Positions 8,464 to 16,725 of a DNA stretch of 64,000 bases are shown here, in pieces. The position numbers and the translations under genes were made by a program. The notes below the pieces were generated by a model. The model was given only the letters and a program-made list of their open reading frames with translations. It had not been told where the DNA came from and did no database searches. Location of the stretch: the NCBI RefSeq assembly GCF_025146565.1, contig NZ_CP102258.1, forward strand, positions 620,001 to 684,000. Reading direction: 5' to 3'. Source of the DNA: Bacteroides eggerthii. Lineage in GTDB: Bacteria; Bacteroidota; Bacteroidia; Bacteroidales; Bacteroidaceae. Numbering within the stretch: position 1 is the stretch's first letter; every line of letters starts with the position of its first letter.

Positions 8464-9570
8464 CTATTTAACAGATTTATAAAGCTCACTGCCAGCCAAT
8501 AAAAAAGCACCAACTCCATATACATCAGTTGCATCAAAACCCGCAGCTCTCGGAGCAGCACCAACCGGTTGTATATACCCTAATTTACCATCGGCATGGA
8601 CAGCTTTCACCAAAGATTTCCACCCTTTTTCAAGTACAGGTTTATAAGTACGTTTGAATAGATAACCATTACGGATTCCCCAAGCAATACCATAACACAT
8701 AAATGCAGAGCAACTATTTTCAGGCATATTATATGAGTCAGGATCCAACAAACTGGTACGCCAATCTCCATCTTTACACTGGGTAGCTCGTACCGCTTCT
8801 GCCATTTCTACAAACAAACGTACATAATAATTTCGAGAGGGGCAATCAAAAGGTAAATTATCTATGATCAAAGGAAGTCCACCAAACACCCAACCATTAC
8901 CTCTTCCCCAAAACTGCTTACTACCATTTTTTTCACGAAGGGGGATTCGCTTGTTATCCCTATAAAATAGATGTTCTTCTTTGTCGTAAAGAGAATCTAC
9001 ACACGCCTTGTATTCAGTATCTAAATAATCCAAATAAATTCTATCTCCGGTTATCGTATATAAAGCCGCATAAACCGGAGGCGCCATAAATAGAGCATCC
9101 GACCACGACCAACGTTCCGAGGTACCTATTGCATCCGTTTTTTGCAAAGGAGCCTTCGAAGGGTGAGAAGCAACATAGTACGCACGCTCCAATACCGGTT
9201 GTAACATACGTTTATCATTTAATTTACGATACATTTCAATAAAAGCCTGACCTACACATATATCATCCGCATGATATACATTATCCCACATATTCCAATT
9301 ATATTTTTCACCAATGGCATAAACAAAATCATAACAGAATTTATTTCCTGAGACTTTACCCCATTCTGTCATTCCACGATACAAAGCTCCATTTGTCCAA
9401 TCCAACGGATGGTGTTTCACCCCGCTTTGGTGATTTATCTGCCATTCGGCTACAGCATTACAAACTTTGGCAATATCTTCTTTATTCATTCCTGATGAAA
9501 AAGGTTGCTGCGCATGTAATCCACAACATATTACTGCTAAAAGTAAAAAAAGGATCTTCTTCATATACAT
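8464..9570 (-). CDS. GH105 unsaturated uronyl hydrolase
   Basis: A 368-residue secreted (periplasmic) protein with a signal peptide ending near GLHAQ. GH105 enzymes hydrate the C4=C5 double bond of a terminal unsaturated uronic acid and release it from oligosaccharides left by polysaccharide lyases. Family motifs are visible: MWDNVYHADDICVGQAF, WSWSDALFMAPP (D158 aligns with the YteR catalytic Asp) and FWGRGNGWV. It is the last gene of the PUL, starting 6 bp after a DUF2264 gene. Its freed product would become the KduI substrate. Galacturonyl or glucuronyl preference cannot be read from sequence. Confidence 0.9.
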   Translation of the reverse strand: MYMKKILFLLLAVICCGLHAQQPFSSGMNKEDIAKVCNAVAEWQINHQSGVKHHPLDWTNGALYRGMTEWGKVSGNKFCYDFVYAIGEKYNWNMWDNVYHADDICVGQAFIEMYRKLNDKRMLQPVLERAYYVASHPSKAPLQKTDAIGTSERWSWSDALFMAPPVYAALYTITGDRIYLDYLDTEYKACVDSLYDKEEHLFYRDNKRIPLREKNGSKQFWGRGNGWVFGGLPLIIDNLPFDCPSRNYYVRLFVEMAEAVRATQCKDGDWRTSLLDPDSYNMPENSCSAFMCYGIAWGIRNGYLFKRTYKPVLEKGWKSLVKAVHADGKLGYIQPVGAAPRAAGFDATDVYGVGAFLLAGSELYKSVK

Positions 9571-9576
9571 TATTTA

Positions 9577-10803
9577 TTAATTATCTTTTATAGCTTTATC
9601 CAACTTAACACTCTTATTACCGTTCCAAATTTTCTTTCCGGTCCATTCCGCATAAGGAGCACACCAGAACTCATCGGTAACCGGAAGCCCTAACGCAGTA
9701 AATACGACAGAACATAAATAAAGACTACCCGTAGAAATATATCTTTCAGCAATTTGCGGTTGATGCCCTGCAAAGCCTAAAGTCAGCCAACCTCGTTCAT
9801 CAAAATTACCTTTTACGGACATATGTCTTTTTATTACAGCAGTCAATCCACACCGTACTTGAGCTTTAGTCACTGAAGCCGGCAACAATCCATCCAATGC
9901 CGCTTGCGAAAGCACATGAAAAGCGCCAAAACGGTAAGCGATGGAACGACCCACCACCGGATATGCCCCATCAGGAGAAATCATTCTCTCTTGTTGTTCG
10001 GCATATCTGGAAAAGCGCCGTAATTCTTTCTTATAAAAATCAGATTCGCCCTTATCATGCTTCTGCATAACTTTCAGAACATCTAAAAGCATCGGATGTA
10101 TTACAAAACTATTATAATAGTCCATGTGTAGGTTTACACCGTCACCATACCATGCATCACCTTTATACCATTCTTTAAACCTCATGACAGCATACTCTAT
10201 CGGATACATATTACATTCACCTGTTAACTCCAATAAAGCAGCCTCTACCATAGCCGAAAAAAGTAACCAGTTACTTTCCACCGGTTTTATGTTTCGTATC
10301 TGCTGCAGGGCATTCAAAACATTCTGTCGGACTACCGGAGAAAGCCTGCTCCATACTTGTACAGGAGCACGTAACACCCCCTGGCAAAAGAAAGCAGCAT
10401 CCACCAAAGGCTGTCGGGTAACCGTAAAATTCAAATAGTCGGGAGATTCTGGATCAAAACCATATTCAATGGACTTAAGCATTAATTGAATATATTTCTC
10501 ACGCAATTGTCCTTCCGATGTTTCATCCGGTCCAAGTTCCAGCCAAGGAGCTATTCCCACCAATAAACGTCCCAAAGCTTCCAAATGAGTAGTGCGTGCA
10601 TTAGAAGGATTGGCCGCACCGGAAACAGTCTCTACCGGCATGTTATTTCTTAACTCACCTTTACTCATATTATTTAATAACGGATCCGCTACTTGTGACA
10701 ATATGCTTATCCAGTATGCTCTATCCTCCCGTCCTGAAGCAACCTGCGAGCGACCGGTAATACAGAACATCAGTAAAGTTAAAATCAGAATACTATATTT
10801 CAT
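9577..10803 (-). CDS. DUF2264 protein (GH154-like), copy 1
   Basis: A 408-residue protein with a signal peptide (ILTLLMFCITGRSQ) and one DUF2264 domain, probably an alpha/alpha-toroid enzyme in the periplasm. Conserved blocks shared with the two other copies here are WLELGPDETSEG, NWLLFSAMVEAALLE, the aromatic/His block MDYYNSFVIHPM, and GRSIAYRFGAFHVLS. From memory, DUF2264 proteins were placed in CAZy family GH154, where a beta-glucuronidase activity has been described; this was not checked. It starts 9 bp after copy 2 and ends 6 bp before the GH105, so the three are co-transcribed. Confidence 0.82.
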   Translation of the reverse strand: MKYSILILTLLMFCITGRSQVASGREDRAYWISILSQVADPLLNNMSKGELRNNMPVETVSGAANPSNARTTHLEALGRLLVGIAPWLELGPDETSEGQLREKYIQLMLKSIEYGFDPESPDYLNFTVTRQPLVDAAFFCQGVLRAPVQVWSRLSPVVRQNVLNALQQIRNIKPVESNWLLFSAMVEAALLELTGECNMYPIEYAVMRFKEWYKGDAWYGDGVNLHMDYYNSFVIHPMLLDVLKVMQKHDKGESDFYKKELRRFSRYAEQQERMISPDGAYPVVGRSIAYRFGAFHVLSQAALDGLLPASVTKAQVRCGLTAVIKRHMSVKGNFDERGWLTLGFAGHQPQIAERYISTGSLYLCSVVFTALGLPVTDEFWCAPYAEWTGKKIWNGNKSVKLDKAIKDN

Positions 10804-10812
10804 GGTTCTATT

Positions 10813-12048
10813 TTATGGTTTTATGAACTTATCTATCGGAAATTCCAGGCCACTGAATGCCTTTACACTTGTCCAAGGTTCTACAGGATCACACCAAAAA
10901 GGATTATTGGCCGGAAGCCCTAAAGGAAGAAATGCCAACGAGCATAGATAAACACAAGGAGTTGACAAATAGGTATCTCCCAACTCTTTCTGTTCACCAC
11001 ACACCCCGATCGTCAGCCAACCATCTTTATCAAAAGTCCCCGGTTGCTCAAACAAACGTTTCAGCATGGCTGTCATAGCTCCCCTTACTTGTCCCGGTTT
11101 CAATGACTGAGGAAGTCGTTGAAATAAAGCACATGCTCCCAACACCTGAAATGCTGCAGAGCGATAACTGACAGAACGCCCTAATACCGGATAACTACCA
11201 TCAGGAGCTATCATTCGTTCTTGAATCTCGGCATAACGCATAAAGCGTATCCACTCCTCATCCAAAAATGGCAGAAAAGACGAATCGTATTTTACCGCTA
11301 TTTTCAAGACTTGAAGCAATAAAGGATGTATAACATAACTATTATAATAATCCAGATGAAATTCTGCACCATCTCCATAAACACCATCTCCCTTATACCA
11401 TGCCTTATGAGAGTCCAATGCCTTTTTTACCACTGAAAAGTTCCATTCTCCACCGAATTCCTTCAAACCACATTCCACCATTGCAGAAAACAGTAACCAG
11501 TTATTATTTCCTGGCTTCATGGTTCGGGTAGACTTCCATTGTGCAATAAACCTCTCACGGGAAGTTTCATCTAAATTTCCCCATAGCTGGGTAGGGGCCT
11601 GTAATAAACCCTGAATAAGAAAAGCGCTGTTTACCAATATCTGGCGAGTAGCCGTACTGTTAAAATAATCATCTGACTTCGGGTCTACGGAATTGGCTAA
11701 CGCCTTACAGGTCATCTTTATATATTTCTCACGTAATTTCCCCTCCGATGTTTCATCCGGACCAAGTTCCAGCCAGGGTGCTATTCCAGCAATTGTTCTT
11801 CCTACAGACTCCATGTGAGTCACAAATTCTCGCCTACTGGCCAAAGCAGAAGACGAACGTCCTATAGGAATCTTTTTTTTCAACTGATCTTTACTAAGAT
11901 TGTTTATCACAGGATCAGCAATCTTAACAATTGTCTGTATCCAATATTGCCTATCACCATTATTAGCATCCTGTCCACAAACAGGAGCCATACCCAGGAC
12001 CATTGGACAGAAAAGAGCCAAGAATATAAAAATCAATCGGTATACCAT
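10813..12048 (-). CDS. DUF2264 protein (GH154-like), copy 2
   Basis: A 411-residue secreted paralogue of the neighbouring copy. The signal peptide is MVYRLIFIFLALFCPMVLG, and the same conserved blocks appear: WLELGPDETSEGKLREKYI, DGAEFHLDYYNSYVIHP, GRSVSYRSAAFQVLGA. The change AYRFGAFH to SYRSAAFQ removes an aromatic and a His that the other two copies keep, so its substrate or mechanism may differ. It starts 53 bp after a sulfatase stop. Function is most likely uronic-acid-directed cleavage in the periplasm, by context and family. Confidence 0.82.
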   Translation of the reverse strand: MVYRLIFIFLALFCPMVLGMAPVCGQDANNGDRQYWIQTIVKIADPVINNLSKDQLKKKIPIGRSSSALASRREFVTHMESVGRTIAGIAPWLELGPDETSEGKLREKYIKMTCKALANSVDPKSDDYFNSTATRQILVNSAFLIQGLLQAPTQLWGNLDETSRERFIAQWKSTRTMKPGNNNWLLFSAMVECGLKEFGGEWNFSVVKKALDSHKAWYKGDGVYGDGAEFHLDYYNSYVIHPLLLQVLKIAVKYDSSFLPFLDEEWIRFMRYAEIQERMIAPDGSYPVLGRSVSYRSAAFQVLGACALFQRLPQSLKPGQVRGAMTAMLKRLFEQPGTFDKDGWLTIGVCGEQKELGDTYLSTPCVYLCSLAFLPLGLPANNPFWCDPVEPWTSVKAFSGLEFPIDKFIKP

Positions 12049-12101
12049 CGCTTTACTTCGTATTTCCTATTATATATAAATGTATAATGTGCTCACTAAA
12101 A

Positions 12102-13475
12102 CTAATATTTTTGCATTAACAACTGTAGTTCTTTTACTTTATCCGGATATTTCTGCAAAAGATTGTCTGATTCTCCCACATCCTGCTTCAAATTAAAAAG
12201 TTCAGGTACATCTCCTTCTTTAAACTTACTATTACCCGTTTTAGGAAGATATACCCAATCCCCCTTGCGTATGCCATGTACTTGTCCACCCTTTACATAA
12301 ACATATTCATCGCGCGGTCTCAAAGAAGGATTCTCAAAAAAAGATGAAACGTTTATTCCATCTATCTCCTGATTGAAAGAATGGCTGCCTGCATAGTGCA
12401 TAATTGTTGGAAAAAGGTCAATGCTAGCAATTATAGCATCACTTGTCACTCCAGCAGGAACAACTCCTTTCCATCTAATAATGCAAGGTACTCTTACCCC
12501 ACCCTCATAATACGAAAATTTACCGCCACGTAAAGGATCGGCAGAGCCACCCTCTCCTTTAAAAGACAACCAAGGTCCATTATCCGATGCAAAAATAACC
12601 AAAGTGTTTTCGGCTAATCCTTTTTTATCTAAATAGTCTAGAAAGCGACCTACATTCCAGTCTATTTCTTCTACTACGTCTCCATAAAGCCCTCGTTTAC
12701 TTTTGCCTCTAAACTGTTCGGAAGCAAATAAAGGTACATGAGGCATTGACGGAGTTATATATAAAAAGAAAGGTTGTTTTTCATTATGTTGTTCTACAAA
12801 ATCAATAGCATGGTCAAAATAACGCCGGGTAGTGGTAGACTGATCACATGGATATTCAATAATCCTATCTCCTTCAAACAACGGAGAAGCATTATTCAAT
12901 CTCTTTTTTACAGCCGCCCTACTGGAAGTCCTCACAAATTCCTGATCTTCCTTAGCTTTCACTAAAGTGTATCCTTCTCTAAAAATCGCATCAGGAGCAA
13001 ATTGCTGAGAAGGAGCAATATACATATCATTACTGTAAGGGATACCATAATAGTAATCAAACCCTTGGTCCGTAGGTAAATGCCCTTTTAAATCACCTAA
13101 ATGCCATTTACCAAAACACCCTGTTATATAACCTTGTTCTTTCAATGCTTCAGCCAAAGTAATTTCTTCGGAAGGCATACCCGCAGATTCAGGAAAAAAT
13201 ACACCTTTTACTCCATTTTTCGTATTCAGCCGACCTGTTAACAACCCGGCACGCGAAGCACTTGATACGGAAGCCGAAACATAAAAGTCTGTCAATTTCA
13301 AACCATCCTTTGCCATACGGTCAATCGAAGGGGTCTGTATCAACGGCGAACCGTAGCAACCTAAATCTTGATAACCCTGATCATCCGTAAAGATAATCAC
13401 AACATTAGGCTTTTGCCGGGCCTGTAACAGCCCGGCAGATAAAAGCATAGGATAAATTATCAGTCTCTTATTCAT
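12102..13475 (-). CDS. S1-family sulfatase (Ser-type), first copy
   Basis: A 457-residue secreted sulfatase with a signal peptide (IIYPMLLSAGLLQA). It has the metal-binding FTDDQG near the N-terminus and the active-site motif SSASR at residues 71-75 inside SVSSASRAGLLTGR. S71 is therefore predicted to be converted to formylglycine by an anaerobic sulfatase-maturating enzyme, which is not in this window. Other conserved segments are FGKWHLGD and FASDNGPW. It removes sulfate esters from the oligosaccharides handled by this locus; position specificity is unknown. It starts 6 bp after the GH43-type gene. Confidence 0.92.
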   Translation of the reverse strand: MNKRLIIYPMLLSAGLLQARQKPNVVIIFTDDQGYQDLGCYGSPLIQTPSIDRMAKDGLKLTDFYVSASVSSASRAGLLTGRLNTKNGVKGVFFPESAGMPSEEITLAEALKEQGYITGCFGKWHLGDLKGHLPTDQGFDYYYGIPYSNDMYIAPSQQFAPDAIFREGYTLVKAKEDQEFVRTSSRAAVKKRLNNASPLFEGDRIIEYPCDQSTTTRRYFDHAIDFVEQHNEKQPFFLYITPSMPHVPLFASEQFRGKSKRGLYGDVVEEIDWNVGRFLDYLDKKGLAENTLVIFASDNGPWLSFKGEGGSADPLRGGKFSYYEGGVRVPCIIRWKGVVPAGVTSDAIIASIDLFPTIMHYAGSHSFNQEIDGINVSSFFENPSLRPRDEYVYVKGGQVHGIRKGDWVYLPKTGNSKFKEGDVPELFNLKQDVGESDNLLQKYPDKVKELQLLMQKY

Positions 13476-13481
13476 ATCTTT

Positions 13482-15284
13482 TTATTCTGAAATAACAACA
13501 CCTTCTGTAATCCCACTATCGTTATAGGTATCTACCCGGTAATGATATTTCACACCTTTAGTAAGAATATGAAGCAGTAAATCGGTGGTTTCACAATCTT
13601 TCACCTGAATACACTGATTTAAGAAATCAGGCTGATAACCAAAACGAACCAAATAACCGTCAGCTCCGGATACTTTATCCCAAGTAAGTAAAGCGTATCT
13701 TTCATCTTCTTGATTCCTCTGTACTGAAAGTTTCTTAACCAAACCCGGTTTCTCCGAATAACCAAAACCGAATACACGTAAATCCAACAAAGCAAACTTA
13801 CCTTCTTTGGGAGTATGTACATTCTCTATTTTAATAAAAGAGGCCTCGACCGGTACGGAAAGTTCAACATATTCATGCGGAACGGCTACTGTATTCTTTG
13901 ATTTATCAACAATCTGTTTCCAATCTTCACCATTGTTAGATATATACAGCTTATAAGCATGATAATCCGTCTCCTTAGAAGCATCCGGATTTATATCCTG
14001 TTCGGCAAAATTTATCTGAACGGAGTTGACACGTACTTTTTTACCTAAATCCATTACAAAATATTCACCGGCATTACCACTCGCTGCAGACCACCAAGTT
14101 CTGACATTCTCATCTGTTGCTTTTTCTGATTCAAAACCGGGCAGTGAGGAAGATGCCATACTCTTTTTATTCTGAGACTGAAGCATCCAGCCAAAAGCAG
14201 AGATATCCTGAGGATCAAATTTCTTCTGCGGCAATTGCATAGGATAATCTCCCAATACAGTATGGGTTCTCATTCTCCCCTTTTCATCAAAAGAAACAGG
14301 GAATAAACCGATTCTTCTTTCAAATTCATCATGATTACCTACCCACATTGACGTTACTTGCCACCAATTTTCGTACTTATCTTTAAATACGCAACTATGT
14401 CCGGCACCACCAATAAAACCGCCAACTTTCAAAGAAACAGGATTATACGGTTGCTCTACAAAACCACCGTTGACACTATCACTCTCCAAAACCACATCGC
14501 AATACCAATTACAGATAGTTCCCGGCGTAGCATACTGAAGATAATATTTATCATTATTCTTCACAACCCAAGCACCCTCAGGACAGGGCACTTTCGCAAA
14601 CTTGCCCTGCCAGGCAGAAGCATCAATCTCATCATAAAGTTCTCTACGTCCGAATTGATAACCGGACTTACATTGATTGACATCTGTAACATACTCGCGC
14701 AGGACTTTCTTCGATCCCTCAATTTCTTTAAAAGTAACAGGGTCTACTTCAAAAAAAGTAGTAGACTGAGTACCGCCTAAACCATAATAAAAATAGAAAC
14801 GACCATTATCAATAAACAGGCAAGGATCGGCCATACGTCTGACCTCACCGCATTTCTCCCATTTTCCATTCTCAGGATCAGACGAGCGAATGACATCTAC
14901 CGTTTTTTTCGTACGATCACGAGTAAAGTTGACAAAATATACATAATTATCATCAGCAGCTACAGCAGGAGCCACATAATGATCCAAATCTAGTGCAGAA
15001 GCATGTACTTCAGAATTGAAATATACATTCTTCCAAGTAATAAGATCGTCTGAAACACGATATCCTCCAATATCCATTGTAGTAAACAGGTAATATTTAC
15101 CCTTAAACAAAACTACGACAGGGTCGGCAGCAGAACGAGCTTTCTTCTGTTTAGTCTGAAAACATCCCCAACCATAATCCAAATTCATCGGATTACAAAA
15201 TGTCGTTTGTTTCTCTGCTATTTTATTCTCTGAACAGGAAGATAAAACAAGCGAAGCTAATAATACAGATAATATATTTTTCAT
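13482..15284 (-). CDS. GH43-type lipoprotein with F5/8C and fibronectin III domains
   Basis: A 600-residue lipoprotein (lipobox LVLSSC, Cys17). The first ~350 residues look like a five-bladed beta-propeller of the GH43 kind, with candidate catalytic residues D54 (AADPVVVLFKGKYYLF), D153 (MADPCLFID) and E236 (EGAWVVKNNDKYYL). Residues ~365-505 form an F5/8 type C (CBM32-like) domain, and the end resembles fibronectin type III. GH43 members cleave beta-xylosides, alpha-L-arabinosides or galactosides; the subfamily is not clear. It lies between the two sulfatases, 33 bp after one and 6 bp before the other, so it probably works on desulfated oligosaccharides. Confidence 0.8.
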   Translation of the reverse strand: MKNILSVLLASLVLSSCSENKIAEKQTTFCNPMNLDYGWGCFQTKQKKARSAADPVVVLFKGKYYLFTTMDIGGYRVSDDLITWKNVYFNSEVHASALDLDHYVAPAVAADDNYVYFVNFTRDRTKKTVDVIRSSDPENGKWEKCGEVRRMADPCLFIDNGRFYFYYGLGGTQSTTFFEVDPVTFKEIEGSKKVLREYVTDVNQCKSGYQFGRRELYDEIDASAWQGKFAKVPCPEGAWVVKNNDKYYLQYATPGTICNWYCDVVLESDSVNGGFVEQPYNPVSLKVGGFIGGAGHSCVFKDKYENWWQVTSMWVGNHDEFERRIGLFPVSFDEKGRMRTHTVLGDYPMQLPQKKFDPQDISAFGWMLQSQNKKSMASSSLPGFESEKATDENVRTWWSAASGNAGEYFVMDLGKKVRVNSVQINFAEQDINPDASKETDYHAYKLYISNNGEDWKQIVDKSKNTVAVPHEYVELSVPVEASFIKIENVHTPKEGKFALLDLRVFGFGYSEKPGLVKKLSVQRNQEDERYALLTWDKVSGADGYLVRFGYQPDFLNQCIQVKDCETTDLLLHILTKGVKYHYRVDTYNDSGITEGVVISE

Positions 15285-15317
15285 ATACAGTAATAAGATT
15301 AATAAATACTCCTATAT

Positions 15318-16706
15318 TCACTTTATCACCGGAGCATTTTGGGTTATTTTGTTTAAATCCTTCATTAGTAAATTACGCAAATGACTTTTTACTGCTCTAT
15401 AAGCCGGATCAGTACTTTTATCCGACATTTCCCCCGGATCAGATAAAATATCCATCAAAGTTTCTTTTTTATCTCCGCGTGTAAAAGCCGTATATTTATA
15501 ACGTCCATCATGGATTTGATACCCTGAACTTGATTCAACAATAATATGATTACGAGACATTTTAACAGTCTGTCCCGTTAGAATCGGTTTCAATGATTTC
15601 CCTGATAGCCCTTTCGGTATAGGAATCCCTGCTAAATCGCACATTGTAGGGACAAGGTCAATACCACAAGTCAGGTTTTTTGAATCTACAATACCTTTTT
15701 GTATTCCAGGACCAGCAATTATGAGTGGTGTGCGGGTAGCTTCTTCCAATAATTGGCTTTTGAACACAAGACCATGTGACTGCCCCATTTCTCCATGATC
15801 CGAAGTAAACACAACAATCGTATTATCAGCTAGACCAGCATCCGCCAATGCAGTTAAGATACGTCCAATCTGCTTCTCCACATCTTCTACAAGCCGACAG
15901 TACATCCAACGATAAAAATCCCATTGTTCTTCGGTCCAACTTCGAGAACCGGAACCGATTTCTTTCATTTCGGCATATGCACCATTAGGCTCCATATTAG
16001 CAGGCACAGGTGGTATTTGGTTCCGATATTCCTCTTCACTCAACGTTTTACGAAAATTTATATATTTCTGTGTAGCCGCTATTTGATGAGGACGTAATTT
16101 ATCAGGAAATCTCGGGTCAAAACCAGCACCATAACAAATGTCATGAGGGTTCATAAATGAAAGGTAAAGAAAAAAAGGCTTATCTTCTTCCGGCTTATAG
16201 CCCGCAAAAAAACTCTCGGCAAAGTTAGAAGGACCATCGTAAAAGTCCATACCGTTTTGAATAAAACCATAATCCGTAATATCCGTTCTTCCACAATAAA
16301 AACCTGGATAACCGGAATAAATAGTTTCATAACCAGCATTCCGAAAAAGATTTCCAACCGAACTTTCACGTGCAACAGGCAATACTCTCAAAGTATCCGG
16401 TTTAGTCGAATTATTCGTATAACCTATTTCGCCAGCAAAACGTCCCGTTATCATTGCAAAACGTGACGGCATAGAAACAGGATTTGCACAATAATTACGC
16501 TCAAACCGGACACCATTTTCTGCTAACTGGTCTAATGAAGGAGTGTGGACATAACGGTTACCTGCACAACTTAGCATATCATATCTCTGCTGATCGGTCA
16601 TAATGAAAAGAATATTCGGCCTCTTTGCTTCTACTTTCTGTATACCAAAGGAAGTGAATAATGAAATACCACAGCTATACAATACGGTTTCCGTTAAATT
16701 CATCAT
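15318..16706 (-). CDS. S1-family sulfatase (Ser-type), second copy
   Basis: A 462-residue sulfatase. The N-terminus has a short hydrophobic stretch (VLYSCGISLFTSFGI) that may serve as a signal peptide. RPNILFIMTDQQRYD supplies metal ligands and SMPSR at residues 78-82 is the active-site motif, with S78 as the formylglycine precursor. VVFTSDHGEMGQSHGL gives the later metal site. It differs strongly from the other sulfatase, so the two probably remove sulfates at different positions or from different sugars. It starts 19 bp after the GH88-DUF2264 gene in the same transcript. Confidence 0.9.
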   Translation of the reverse strand: MMNLTETVLYSCGISLFTSFGIQKVEAKRPNILFIMTDQQRYDMLSCAGNRYVHTPSLDQLAENGVRFERNYCANPVSMPSRFAMITGRFAGEIGYTNNSTKPDTLRVLPVARESSVGNLFRNAGYETIYSGYPGFYCGRTDITDYGFIQNGMDFYDGPSNFAESFFAGYKPEEDKPFFLYLSFMNPHDICYGAGFDPRFPDKLRPHQIAATQKYINFRKTLSEEEYRNQIPPVPANMEPNGAYAEMKEIGSGSRSWTEEQWDFYRWMYCRLVEDVEKQIGRILTALADAGLADNTIVVFTSDHGEMGQSHGLVFKSQLLEEATRTPLIIAGPGIQKGIVDSKNLTCGIDLVPTMCDLAGIPIPKGLSGKSLKPILTGQTVKMSRNHIIVESSSGYQIHDGRYKYTAFTRGDKKETLMDILSDPGEMSDKSTDPAYRAVKSHLRNLLMKDLNKITQNAPVIK

Positions 16707-16725
16707 ATCTATTAATTTAATTCGA